Shown one piece after another: positions 1-7,832 of a stretch of 64,000 bases of DNA. The DNA lies in assembly GCF_023074175.1 (NCBI RefSeq), contig NZ_JADPKS010000104.1, positions 1 through 64,000 on the forward strand, written 5' to 3'. Position 1 is the first letter of the stretch. The number at the start of each line of letters is the position of its first letter. Source of the DNA: Bradyrhizobium sp. 139 (lineage in GTDB: Bacteria > Pseudomonadota > Alphaproteobacteria > Rhizobiales > Xanthobacteraceae). The notes under the pieces were generated by a model that worked only from the letters and a program-made list of their open reading frames with translations, was not told the DNA's origin and did no database searches. The translations under genes and the position numbers were made by a program.

Positions 1-72
1 GACGACCATCGCGTTGATCCCGTACAGAAGCAGGTTCCCGGCAAGCGGATGACGCAAAAAGGGATTGACTAA
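1..72 (+). CDS. C-terminal tail of a truncated upstream CDS (unidentified)
   Basis: Frame 1 is open from the first base to a TAA at 70-72 and would encode the last 23 residues of a protein entering from the left. The tail is hydrophilic and basic (ending KRMTQKGID), which suits a real C-terminus. A palindromic repeat begins 19 bases after the stop, as is common downstream of genes in this genome. Too little is present to name the protein, and a chance open stretch of this length is possible. Confidence 0.35.
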   Translation, partial: DDHRVDPVQKQVPGKRMTQKGID

Positions 73-90
73 CCAAGGCCCGTTACAGAA

Positions 91-171
91 GCCCGGATGG
101 AGCGCAAGCGAAATCCGGGATCTCTTTCAGCGTGGTTTGCCCCGGATTGCGATTCGCTCCATCCGGGCTAC
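91..171. repeat. Intergenic palindromic repeat, family A, copy 1
   Basis: The element opens with gcccggatggagcg and closes with its near-exact inverse cgctccatccgggc. Inside is a second inverted pair, aatccggg and ccccggatt. It lies between the tail of the upstream gene and the 3' end of the DUF2125 gene at 178. A second copy is at 11682-11765. The structure looks like a REP/BIME-type mobile palindrome and could fold into an mRNA hairpin at the ends of both convergent genes. Confidence 0.75.
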
Positions 172-177
172 GGGATA

Positions 178-1362
178 TCAATACAGCGGCGGGATCTGGC
201 CGACCTTGACCGGGCCGAGCAGCACGGCGCCGTCGACGAATTTCAGCGGGAAGCTGCGGGCCTTCTTGCCTTCCAGCGTGCTCTCGGTGCCGATCGAATT
301 GATGCCGGCCGCAACACCGGCATTGGCGTTCTGTTTGATGACCTTGCCGAGGCCGGGAACGGCGCGGTCGAGCGCGCCGAAGAGGTTATTGAGATCCTGC
401 GACTTCACGCCGGGGGCAACGCGGTCAAGCGTCGCCTGCGGCACGCCCTCCTCCAGCATCTTCTCGATGCCGAGCGCCGGGATCACGCGCTCAAGGCCCG
501 TGACGGTCATCTGCAATTCGCCGTCGAGCCGGCCATTGGCCGAGAGCCCGAGCGTGCCGGCCGCAACCGCGATCATCTCGCCCTGCTGGATGCGCGACTG
601 CACGATCTCGATGTGACCGCCGGCGGCCTGGATCTCGCGGAAGCGCTGCGGCCAGGGTTTTGGCGTGATGTCGGAGAGGCCCGTGATTTTTGCGCGCGTG
701 TCCGCCTCGAACGGCTCGGCCAGCAGCGGATGAACGCCCTGGATGCTGCCCTGCGCGATGTGGAGCACAGTCTCGATCACGGGATGATCCGGCGACGACC
801 CATCCGCGAGGCGACCGTGCAACTCGATCTGCTTGGCGCGCGCCAGCGGCATCTGCACGCTGCCGTCGAGACGATTGACGGTGGGATCGTCGAACACGAT
901 GGAGGCGCGGTCCGGCACCGCCGGCAGGCCGGCGACGCTGCTGCGGCCCTTGCTCCAGTTCACCACGAAGGTGTTTTGCGTGACGCCGTCGGTGAGCGTC
1001 GCCGGCGCGGAGAATTCGGCGATGACGCGCTTGGGATCGTAGACCTGGGCGAGGACCAGGATGTTGTCGAGCCTGGCCGTGAACGGCGTCTTGCTGGCGT
1101 TCTGCGACACCAGGGCGACGCTGGCGCCGGAACACTGGACCTCGAAGCGGAACGGGAAGCCCGCGATCGAGCGCTTGGCGCAATCGTAGATGCGGCCGGA
1201 CTTGGCCTCCTGCGCGCGCCACGCGTCTGCGGCGACTTCGGCTTGCGACGCGGCATAGAACCAGAAGCCGCTCCACGCGACGGCGAGGATCAGGAGGATA
1301 ACGGGTGCGATGAAAAGGCCCCAACGGGAGCGCCGGCCTGCGGCAACGGTCATATCGGACAT
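178..1362 (-). CDS. DUF2125 domain-containing envelope protein
   Basis: This 394-residue protein has a basic N-terminus (about residues 9-18) and one membrane segment at about 19-38 (FIAPVILLILAVAWSGFWFY). A long soluble, presumably periplasmic domain follows. Its layout matches the alphaproteobacterial DUF2125 family, whose function is unknown: a single N-terminal anchor, a Trp/Tyr-rich start to the soluble part, and a conserved pair of cysteines near YDCAKR and QCSG. A start at the ATG at 1353 is also possible. It is divergent from the gamma-glutamylcyclotransferase gene. Family assignment is by pattern recognition; no reaction can be proposed. Confidence 0.75.
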   Translation of the reverse strand: MSDMTVAAGRRSRWGLFIAPVILLILAVAWSGFWFYAASQAEVAADAWRAQEAKSGRIYDCAKRSIAGFPFRFEVQCSGASVALVSQNASKTPFTARLDNILVLAQVYDPKRVIAEFSAPATLTDGVTQNTFVVNWSKGRSSVAGLPAVPDRASIVFDDPTVNRLDGSVQMPLARAKQIELHGRLADGSSPDHPVIETVLHIAQGSIQGVHPLLAEPFEADTRAKITGLSDITPKPWPQRFREIQAAGGHIEIVQSRIQQGEMIAVAAGTLGLSANGRLDGELQMTVTGLERVIPALGIEKMLEEGVPQATLDRVAPGVKSQDLNNLFGALDRAVPGLGKVIKQNANAGVAAGINSIGTESTLEGKKARSFPLKFVDGAVLLGPVKVGQIPPLY

Positions 1363-1472
1363 GCGGCGACCCTTTGGCCCCAGATTTTGTCAAATGTAAG
1401 CGGCGTTGGCCTCCGACGAAAGGCGGAGAATTCGCTTCGCTTGGGGGCGCGGTTCTGATAGCCGTGCCCGAA

Positions 1473-2084
1473 ATGTCGGAAATCACCCTCCCCTCCGTCG
1501 CGGCAGCCAAGGGCGACCTCTGGGTGTTCGGCTACGGCTCGCTAATGTGGCGGCCGGGCTTCGAATTCGAGGAACGGGTCCCGGCGCGGCTGGTCGGCGA
1601 GCATCGCGCGCTCTGCGTCTATTCGTTCGTGCACCGCGGCACGCCGGAGAAGCCCGGCCTGGTGCTCGGGCTCGACCGCGGCGGCGCCTGCCGCGGCATT
1701 GCTTTCCGCATCGTCGAGAAGGACCGCGCCGACGTCGTCGCCTATTTGCGGGCGCGCGAGCAGGTCACTTCGGTCTATCGCGAGGTGATGCGCTCGGTGT
1801 GGCTGGAGAACGATGCCCGGCAGCGCGTCTCCGCGCTCGCCTACGTCGTCGACCGCGGCCATGTGCAATATGCCGGCCGGCTGTCGCTCGCCGACCAGCA
1901 CCGTCATGTCGTCCACGGCCACGGCCAGTCCGGCGCCAACCGCGATTACGTGACCGCGACGGTGAAGGCGATCGAGGCCGAAGGCTTTCGCGACGCGCAG
2001 TTGCATCAGCTTGCGGCGATGCTGCATGATGATGGGCATTCCCTGCACGCGCCGGCTCCCGCAGAAGATCGAGAGAACCGCTAA
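1473..2084 (+). CDS. Gamma-glutamylcyclotransferase, ChaC-like
   Basis: The 203-residue product carries the hallmark FGYGSLMW near its N-terminus, the glycine-rich substrate loop of the gamma-glutamylcyclotransferase (BtrG/ChaC) fold. It continues with ALCVYSFVHRGTPEKPGLV and GLDRGGACRG, typical of ChaC, which releases 5-oxoproline from glutathione. The catalytic glutamate is probably in the segment around VYREVMR. I chose the ATG at 1473 because it puts the FGYGSL motif near residue 20, as in the family. Upstream in-frame codons would add an atypical basic leader. Its 3' end overlaps the convergent neighbourhood of plsC by four bases. Confidence 0.85.
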   Translation: MSEITLPSVAAAKGDLWVFGYGSLMWRPGFEFEERVPARLVGEHRALCVYSFVHRGTPEKPGLVLGLDRGGACRGIAFRIVEKDRADVVAYLRAREQVTSVYREVMRSVWLENDARQRVSALAYVVDRGHVQYAGRLSLADQHRHVVHGHGQSGANRDYVTATVKAIEAEGFRDAQLHQLAAMLHDDGHSLHAPAPAEDRENR

Positions 2085-2854
2085 CTCTCCGACGGCGCAT
2101 AACTCGGAGCCGAGCCGATGAGCTGCTCCTGCTCTTTCCGGCCCGCTTCGACGAGGCGGCCGGTCGCGTCTTCGATGGCGGTTTGCACGCGAGAGAGAAA
2201 CTCGTCCTTCGGCAGGCCTTGCGGCAGCGGATCGAGGAATTCCACCACGAGCGTACCGGGATAGCGCATGAAGGTGCGGCGCGGCCAGAACAGGCCGGAA
2301 TTGAGCGCGATCGGCAGGCACGGCACACCGCAGGACGAATAGATCTGCGCAAAGCCGGTCTTGTAGTCGGGCGCAGCGCCGGGCGCCCGGCGCGTACCTT
2401 CCGGGAAGATCACGAGCTGCCCGCCTGCGCGCACCGCCGCGCGCGCCCGCCGCGTCATGTCCAACAGCGCCTTCACGCCGGCCTTGCGGTCGATCGCGAT
2501 CATTCCGGTCTTGACCAGGAATTGGCCGAAGACCGGGATCTGCATGAGCTGACGCTTGAGGATGAAGATCGGGTGGTTGAAGAACCCCGGCAACACGAAC
2601 GTCTCCCAGAACGACTGGTGCTTCGCCACGATCACCAGCGGTCCTGCCGGGATCTTCTCGACGCCGCGGAATTCGACCTTGATGTTGCAGACTACGCGCA
2701 TCAGGAACAGCGTCGCCTTCGCCCACCCTTGCGCGACCGTCATCATGGCGCGCGGCGGCAATGCGAAAGTCGGCAGCGCCACGATCGCGAGGCACACCAG
2801 CACGGCGTAGAACAGCACGTTGAACAGGAGCGAGCGCAGGAAGATCAAAGGCAT
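2081..2854 (-). CDS. plsC: 1-acyl-sn-glycerol-3-phosphate acyltransferase (PlsC type)
   Basis: This is an inner-membrane acyltransferase of phospholipid synthesis (lysophosphatidate to phosphatidate). An N-terminal hydrophobic segment (FLRSLLFNVLFYAVLVCL) precedes the acyltransferase block KHQSFWET, which has Glu in place of the classic Asp; many proteobacterial PlsC proteins share this variant. The second motif is FPEGTRR. I use the ATG at 2854, which gives 257 residues. A TTG at 2869 would overlap the upstream ydcF stop and adds only LIGSS. It is the last gene of a plausible ydcF-plsC operon. Confidence 0.87.
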   Translation of the reverse strand: MPLIFLRSLLFNVLFYAVLVCLAIVALPTFALPPRAMMTVAQGWAKATLFLMRVVCNIKVEFRGVEKIPAGPLVIVAKHQSFWETFVLPGFFNHPIFILKRQLMQIPVFGQFLVKTGMIAIDRKAGVKALLDMTRRARAAVRAGGQLVIFPEGTRRAPGAAPDYKTGFAQIYSSCGVPCLPIALNSGLFWPRRTFMRYPGTLVVEFLDPLPQGLPKDEFLSRVQTAIEDATGRLVEAGRKEQEQLIGSAPSYAPSES

Positions 2855-2865
2855 CGACGATCCGA

Positions 2866-3570
2866 TCAATTGGCCTGTGCCGTGGCGGGCCGCTTCGGCG
2901 CCAGGCTTGGAGGCTGCTCCGACATCTCGGGCGAAAGGTCAATGCCGAGATCCTCCAGCCGCACCCTGAACTCGGCGACGATGTACTTGACGTATTCGGA
3001 CAAAAGCAGCCGCAAGGTGGAGGCCGAGGTCCACCACGGCTCCTCACGCCATTTGTCGCCGACCACCACGAACGGGATCAGCGTCGCCTCCGGCATCGCA
3101 TGCGAGAACTCCACCAGCGCCCGCGGCATGTGATAGTTCGAGGTGACCACGATCAGCGATCTGAAGCCGCGCTCCTGCGCCCAGCGCCGCGCTTCCGCCG
3201 CGTTGCCGCGGGTCGAGACCGCGGTGCGGTCGAGATCGACACAGCAACGCATGAAGGCCTGGTTCTCCGGCAGGGTCCGGGAGATGTCGCTCGCCGTCGA
3301 AGTCGGGTGCACACCCGAGATCAGCAGCCGCCTGCCGTAGCCGGCAGCCAACAACTCCATTGCGTCCGGCACCCGCGAGGAGCCGCCGGTCAGGACTACG
3401 ATGCCGTCCGCCTTGCGATCCGGCGCGATCTCGGCGCCGCGCAGTTGCGACAGGAACGCGATGAAGCCCGCCGCCGCGCCGAGGAAGGCGAGCGCGACCG
3501 TCGACACCACGGCCGCGCGCAGCCAGCCGCGCGGCAATTTCGGCGATCGATCTTTGGTCGGCGAGGTCAT
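2866..3570 (-). CDS. YdcF/DUF218 family membrane-anchored protein
   Basis: The 234-residue protein has a single N-terminal membrane helix (about residues 18-40) and then a DUF218/YdcF domain. The domain opens with DGIVVLTGGSSRVPDAMELL and contains the conserved LLISGVHP and SLIVVTSNYHMPRAL blocks. YdcF-like proteins have a Rossmann-like fold, and some members, such as ElyC and SanA, act in envelope carbon-lipid or peptidoglycan steps. The substrate is unknown. It is close-coupled to plsC downstream and lies next to ftsEX, which fits an envelope role. Confidence 0.82.
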   Translation of the reverse strand: MTSPTKDRSPKLPRGWLRAAVVSTVALAFLGAAAGFIAFLSQLRGAEIAPDRKADGIVVLTGGSSRVPDAMELLAAGYGRRLLISGVHPTSTASDISRTLPENQAFMRCCVDLDRTAVSTRGNAAEARRWAQERGFRSLIVVTSNYHMPRALVEFSHAMPEATLIPFVVVGDKWREEPWWTSASTLRLLLSEYVKYIVAEFRVRLEDLGIDLSPEMSEQPPSLAPKRPATAQAN

Positions 3571-3700
3571 ATGATGTCGGTGATCCCTTCCCCGGATGAT
3601 TTTAGGACGTTTTGAGGCGAAGTGGAGTCCGGTTTATTGGGCGCATCCGCTGGACAACAGAGCGTCCGCGGCGATCGTCTCACCCAATTTCATCAAGCAC

Positions 3701-4669
3701 TCAATCAACATCGTTCAACGTCGCGAACAGCGTCTGGCGCGAGGCGGCCGCGGTGATGGCGCCGATCAGCACCGCCTGCACCGCGAGCACGATGTAGCCC
3801 GACGGCCGCAGCGAGAAGGTGCCGAGCAAAGCGGCAAACTGATCGCCGACGGGCGTACCGGAAAACCAGCCGGCGATCGACTCGGAGAAGCCGAACACCA
3901 GCATGGCGGCGCCGCCGCCGATCACGCCGCCCTCCAAGCCCAGCCTGAGGAAGTGACGCAGAAAGCGGTTGGCGATGTAACGGTCGCCGGCGCCGACGAA
4001 ATGCAGCACCTCGACGATCGGGCGGTTCGCCGCCATGGCGCCGCGGGTCGCGAACGAGACCGAGATGATGGTCGCGATGATGACGAGTGCAAGGATGCCG
4101 AGGCCGGCGAGCACGGTGGCGTTGGTCATCGAGCGCATCCGCTCGATCCAGGCGCGGTGATCGTCGACGCTGGCGCTTGGAGCGGCCTGGGTCACACGCG
4201 CGCGCAAGGCGCCGAGATCGAGCGGCGTGCCGGGCTGCACGCGCGCGATGATCATGCGCGGCACCGGTAAATCGTCCATCGACAGGCCGGTGCCGAGCCA
4301 GGGCTCGAGCAGCTTGCCGCTCTCGGCCCTGGTGAACGGCTTGACCTCGACGATGCCGGCTTGGGCGCGCATGGCCTCCGTCACCGCCGCGGTGTCGCGA
4401 TCGAGATCGCGGCCGGTCTGGGGACGGACCTGGATGGTGATTTCGCTTGCAACGTCCGACTGCCATTCCGCGGCGGAGGCGCTGACGAGCAGCACCGCGC
4501 CTGTGGTCATCGAGGCGAGGAAGGTCATGATGGCGACTACAGCAACCAGCGCGCGGCCGTGGATCGAGGCGCGCGGCACGATCGGCGACATGTTGCGCGC
4601 CCTGGCCGGAAGCGGCGGCCCCTCCTGTCCGAGATCGACCAATACGCCGCGCTCGTCGGGCCTACTCAT
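3701..4669 (-). CDS. ftsX: Cell division ABC transporter permease FtsX
   Basis: The 322-residue product has the FtsX arrangement: a cytoplasmic N-terminus, TM1 at about residues 38-62, a periplasmic loop of about 110 residues, then three further helices in the FtsX/MacB permease domain. The loop contains the PFTRAESGKLLEPWLG segment typical of alphaproteobacterial FtsX. It partners FtsE at the division septum and, in studied bacteria, regulates periplasmic peptidoglycan hydrolases. Its start overlaps the ftsE stop by eight bases, so translation is probably coupled. Confidence 0.88.
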   Translation of the reverse strand: MSRPDERGVLVDLGQEGPPLPARARNMSPIVPRASIHGRALVAVVAIMTFLASMTTGAVLLVSASAAEWQSDVASEITIQVRPQTGRDLDRDTAAVTEAMRAQAGIVEVKPFTRAESGKLLEPWLGTGLSMDDLPVPRMIIARVQPGTPLDLGALRARVTQAAPSASVDDHRAWIERMRSMTNATVLAGLGILALVIIATIISVSFATRGAMAANRPIVEVLHFVGAGDRYIANRFLRHFLRLGLEGGVIGGGAAMLVFGFSESIAGWFSGTPVGDQFAALLGTFSLRPSGYIVLAVQAVLIGAITAAASRQTLFATLNDVD

Positions 4670-5321
4670 AGACGTGCAGCCGTCCCTGATGCAGCACGAA
4701 GCGGCGCGCCTCGTACTGGTCCATCAGTCCGATGTCGTGGGTCGCGATGATGACGGCGGTGCCTGATTTGTTGAGCTCGATGAACAGCCGCAGCAGCCTT
4801 CGCCCGAGCGTCGGATCGACGCTGCCGGTCGGCTCGTCCGCGAGCAGGAGCTGCGGTCGCGAGATCACGGCCCGCGCAATCGCCGCGCGTTGCTTCTCGC
4901 CGCCGGACAGGATCGGCGGCAGCGCGTCCATGCGGTCACCGAGGCCGACCCAGCGCAACAGGTCGATGACCTCCTTGCGGTAGCTCGATTCGCTGCGGCC
5001 CATGACGCGGAACGGCAGCGCGACGTTCTCATAGGTCGTCATGTGGTCGAGCAGCCGGAAGTCCTGGAGCACGATGCCGATACGCTTGCGCAAATCCGCG
5101 ATCTCGTCCTTGCCGAGCTGCGAGATGTCGTGGCCGAACAGATTGACGAGGCCGCGCGTCGGCCGATGCGACAGGAACAACAGACGCAGCAGCGAGGTCT
5201 TGCCGGCGCCGGACGGGCCGGTGAGGAACTGGAAGGAATGCGCCGGGATCTGGAAGCTGAGGTCGCGCAGAATCTCCGGCCCCAGACCGTAACGCAATCC
5301 GACATTTTCGAACCGAACCAA
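4662..5321 (-). CDS. ftsE: Cell division ABC transporter ATP-binding protein FtsE
   Basis: This is an ATPase with Walker A GPSGAGKTS, signature LSGGEKQR, Walker B LLLADEPTG and the switch His in ATHD. I place the start at a TTG at 5321 (protein LVRFENVGLRYG onward, read as Met). It gives 219 residues, the usual FtsE length, and a GGAG lies seven bases upstream. Starting at the first in-frame ATG (5372) would add 17 atypical residues. The gene is divergent from the zinc-ribbon gene and first in the ftsE-ftsX unit. Confidence 0.92.
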   Translation of the reverse strand: MVRFENVGLRYGLGPEILRDLSFQIPAHSFQFLTGPSGAGKTSLLRLLFLSHRPTRGLVNLFGHDISQLGKDEIADLRKRIGIVLQDFRLLDHMTTYENVALPFRVMGRSESSYRKEVIDLLRWVGLGDRMDALPPILSGGEKQRAAIARAVISRPQLLLADEPTGSVDPTLGRRLLRLFIELNKSGTAVIIATHDIGLMDQYEARRFVLHQGRLHVYE

Positions 5322-5502
5322 GCTCAGCTCCGTTCGAGAGGGGGCGCGGGCCGCACTGCTGCACTCCGCCATACGCGATCAACGGGATTTGCGGCCGTTA
5401 TGGTTTCCGGTTCGTTAACGGTCGCCCTGTAGCATCCAAGGTGCCCGGTTCGCCGTGACCGGGGCATCGTCAAGACTCGTCCGTGCATCAAGGCTCGTGT
5501 CC

Positions 5503-6381
5503 ATGCATATCGTCTGCCCCCATTGTACGACATCCTACGCCATCAAGCCTGCAAGCTTGGGGGCAAACGGACGGACGGTCCGCTGCTCCCGCTGCAAGCA
5601 GACGTGGGTCGCCTATGCCGAGGATGCCACCGAGGAGGCATCCGTCCCGGCCATGGCCGCCGCCAGCCAGACCGACGACCAGTCCGACCTCGCCGAGCAG
5701 TGGAACTCCTACGCCAGGGACGACGGCGCCGCCGATACGCCTGTTGTCGACAGCCCCTCGATCGCCAGCGACTGGCCGGCCGAGGACGCCACGGAGACCG
5801 AGGACGAATGGTCAGCGGCGGCCCAGGCCGCCGAGGATGACGTCGTCGGCGCGCAGCACCAGTCCTGGTTCCAGGGGCTTTTCCCGCGCCGCGGCGCGCG
5901 GGTGAGCCGCCCGGTCGCTAGTACGGCTCCTCGAAAATCCTATTTCGGCCTGCCGACCGTCTGCGCCGCCATGGGCGCACTGGTGCTGGCGCTGGTGATC
6001 TGGCGCGGCGACATGGTCCGGCTGCTGCCGCAGACGGCGGCTTTCTACAAGATGGTCGGCTTTGAGGTTAATTTGCGCGGGCTGGCGTTCAAGGACGTCA
6101 AGCTCTCCAGCGAGACCGTCGACGGTAAGCAGGTGCTGGTGATCGAGGGCGTGATCGTGGGCCAAAGCAAGAAGCCGCTCGATATCCCGCGGCTGCGCTT
6201 TGCGGTGCGCGACGCGCAGGGAGCGGAAATCTACGCCTGGAATACCGTGCTGGAGCAGACGGTGCTGCAGCCGGGTGAGCGCGCCCTCTTCCGCTCGCGA
6301 CTGGCCTCGCCGCCACCGGAGGGCCGCAATATCGACGTTCGCTTCTTTAACCGGCGCGACATTGCCGGCGGCAGCGTGTAA
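5503..6381 (+). CDS. Zinc-ribbon (MJ0042) protein with one TM helix and DUF3426
   Basis: The 292-residue protein opens with an MJ0042 finger, with Cys at residues 5, 8, 28 and 31. An acidic low-complexity linker rich in Ala, Asp and Glu follows, then one membrane helix at about 146-168 and a C-terminal DUF3426-like domain (about 190-285). The family is common beside ftsEX in alphaproteobacteria and has no assigned function; its layout suggests a cytoplasmic zinc ribbon joined to a periplasmic domain. The start is set by the MHIVCPHC sequence; an upstream in-frame start at 5455 would put residues before the finger. Confidence 0.82.
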   Translation: MHIVCPHCTTSYAIKPASLGANGRTVRCSRCKQTWVAYAEDATEEASVPAMAAASQTDDQSDLAEQWNSYARDDGAADTPVVDSPSIASDWPAEDATETEDEWSAAAQAAEDDVVGAQHQSWFQGLFPRRGARVSRPVASTAPRKSYFGLPTVCAAMGALVLALVIWRGDMVRLLPQTAAFYKMVGFEVNLRGLAFKDVKLSSETVDGKQVLVIEGVIVGQSKKPLDIPRLRFAVRDAQGAEIYAWNTVLEQTVLQPGERALFRSRLASPPPEGRNIDVRFFNRRDIAGGSV

Positions 6382-6398
6382 TCGGTCCCGCACGGGGA

Positions 6399-6432
6399 GG
6401 TTGGTCCCAAGGTTGGTCCCAAGATTGGTCTC
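6399..6432 (+). repeat. 12-bp tandem repeat in the cpdR leader
   Basis: Two exact tandem copies of ggttggtcccaa (6399-6410, 6411-6422) are followed by a degenerate third copy (gattggtctc). They fill the gap between the zinc-ribbon gene and the cpdR start at 6433. No convincing Shine-Dalgarno sits within 12 bases of the cpdR ATG; the best purine run, GGGGAGG, ends at 6400, just before the repeats. Copy-number change would alter that spacing. Confidence 0.85.
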
Positions 6433-6807
6433 ATGCCGAAAATCCTGATCGCCGACGACGAGGATTCGATGCGCCAGCTGGTGGCGCGGGCCATCGCCAT
6501 GGACGGCCACGAGACCGTCACCGCGCAGGACGGCGCCGAGGCGCTGGAAATCCTGACCCGCCAGGACGGCGCGTTCGATCTCTTGCTCACCGACATCCAG
6601 ATGCCGGTGATGGACGGAATCGCGCTGGCGCTCGCCGCCGCGCGCGATTTCCCTGACCTGACCATTCTCTTGATGACCGGCTTTGCCGACCAGCGCGAAC
6701 GCGCCTCGAACTTGAATGCGCTGGTGCATGACGTCGTGACCAAGCCGTTCTCGGTCGCCGACATCCGTACGGCGGTCGCGGACGCGCTAGCAGCGAAGAA
6801 GGCGTAG
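6433..6807 (+). CDS. cpdR: Single-domain response regulator CpdR
   Basis: This 124-residue receiver domain has the acidic pocket IADDED, phospho-acceptor Asp54 in LLTDIQMP, the Thr of LLMTGFADQ and the Lys of VTKPFS. The block GFADQRERASNLNALVHDV closely follows Caulobacter CpdR, where the unphosphorylated protein brings substrates to the ClpXP protease and phosphorylation by the CckA-ChpT relay blocks this. There is no output domain, as expected. It follows the zinc-ribbon gene and may be co-transcribed with it. Confidence 0.9.
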   Translation: MPKILIADDEDSMRQLVARAIAMDGHETVTAQDGAEALEILTRQDGAFDLLLTDIQMPVMDGIALALAAARDFPDLTILLMTGFADQRERASNLNALVHDVVTKPFSVADIRTAVADALAAKKA

Positions 6808-6908
6808 CGGCGCGGCCAGAGTTTGTCGCGCTTGCAGCCGCGTGAGCGTTGCAACATGCGGGGACAGTCGTCCCGGACCTCGCTTTGCTCATCCAGGCTA
6901 CGACGGCC

Positions 6909-7829
6909 TCAAAAATCCTTCAGCAGACGTTCGAGATAATCCAGCTCGATCTGCGGACGCGCGGGATCGCTCAGGCGGCGGCGGAGCTCTTCGAGGATGC
7001 GGCGCGCGCGCTGGGCATCGATCTCGCCGGGAATCTTGACCGTATAGTCGTCGCTGTACTCCTTGCCGCGGAGCGGCCGGCCCAACGGGTCGGTCCGTTC
7101 GCCGCCGCTCTGCTGGCGGCCGACAGCCTGACCGGGGCCGTCGCCATCGCCGGGATCCTGGCCTTCGCCGTTCTGCTCGCCGCCAAGCGCGTCAGCCAGA
7201 TCCTGCATGCCCTTGCGCAGGGCATCGATGGCCTTGCCCTGCGACGCCGTTGCACCGTCGGCATCGCCCTCGCCGATCTGATTGCCGGCATCTCCCATGG
7301 CGTTCTCGGCGGTGTCGAAGCCGTCGTCGCCATCCTGATCACCGTCCTGACCCTGCTGACCCTGCTGACCCTGCTGACCCGGTTGGCCTTGTTGGCCTTG
7401 TTGGCCCTGCTGCTTCTGCCCGCGCTGGCCCTTCTGGCTATCCTGCTGGAGCCCCATCTCGGCGAGCTTCTTCTTGAGGGCCTCAAGCCTCTTCTTCAAC
7501 TGCTCCTGCCGGCCCTGAGTATCCTGCGACCCTTCGCGCGACGCCGAGGGATCGTTCGGGTCGGGATAGAGATATTTCTCCATGTCCCGGATAGCCCTGG
7601 ACTGCTGGCCGATGCTCTCGTCCGAGTTCTTGTCCTTCAGGCTGTCGGCGGATTGCTTCATCGACCGCTCGGCGCTGTCGAGCAGTGCATCCAGGCTCTT
7701 TTGGTCGGCGCGCAACGACTGCGCCAGGCAGATCGAAGCCGTGGAACAAGATAGCGCAAGCACGAGACAAGCCGTGGCGAGCCTTCCGCGCGCGACCTTC
7801 CCGTTCTGCCAGATTGAGGTGTAGTTCAT
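6909..7829 (-). CDS. Secreted Gln/Gly-rich protein resembling the C-terminal part of TIGR02302/DUF4175 proteins
   Basis: The 306-residue product starts with a signal-peptide-like segment (basic n-region, then LATACLVLALSC, cleavage near CLAQS). It continues through a helical region, a Gln-Gly-Asp low-complexity tract (about residues 137-170), and a conserved C-terminus with DPLGRPLRGKEY and ARRILEELRRRL. That C-terminus matches my memory of the end of TIGR02302 family proteins, whose remaining part is encoded just upstream at 7833-9950. Only TAG-CTC separates the two reading frames, which are in phase. A GAGG six bases before the ATG supports independent, coupled initiation. Confidence 0.72.
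   Translation of the reverse strand: MNYTSIWQNGKVARGRLATACLVLALSCSTASICLAQSLRADQKSLDALLDSAERSMKQSADSLKDKNSDESIGQQSRAIRDMEKYLYPDPNDPSASREGSQDTQGRQEQLKKRLEALKKKLAEMGLQQDSQKGQRGQKQQGQQGQQGQPGQQGQQGQQGQDGDQDGDDGFDTAENAMGDAGNQIGEGDADGATASQGKAIDALRKGMQDLADALGGEQNGEGQDPGDGDGPGQAVGRQQSGGERTDPLGRPLRGKEYSDDYTVKIPGEIDAQRARRILEELRRRLSDPARPQIELDYLERLLKDF
7347..7418. repeat. 9-bp minisatellite inside the Gln/Gly-rich gene
   Basis: Eight consecutive 9-mers lie in register: ctgaccctg three times, ctgacccgg, ttggccttg twice, ttggccctg and ctgcttctg. On the coding (minus) strand they encode Gln-Gly-Gln-type triplets. The unit is a multiple of three, so gain or loss of copies keeps the frame. Such tracts are prone to slippage between strains. 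Confidence 0.85.
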
Positions 7830-7832
7830 GAG

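Noticed and set aside
97..1458. Long plus-strand open frame opposite the DUF2125 gene
   Set aside because: Composition and Arg/Ala-rich sequence are typical of antisense reading of a GC-rich gene. The minus-strand DUF2125 product has a membrane anchor and conserved features.
7347..7418. Possible CRISPR-like repeat
   Set aside because: The unit is 9 bp with no spacers and encodes Gln/Gly; it is a minisatellite.
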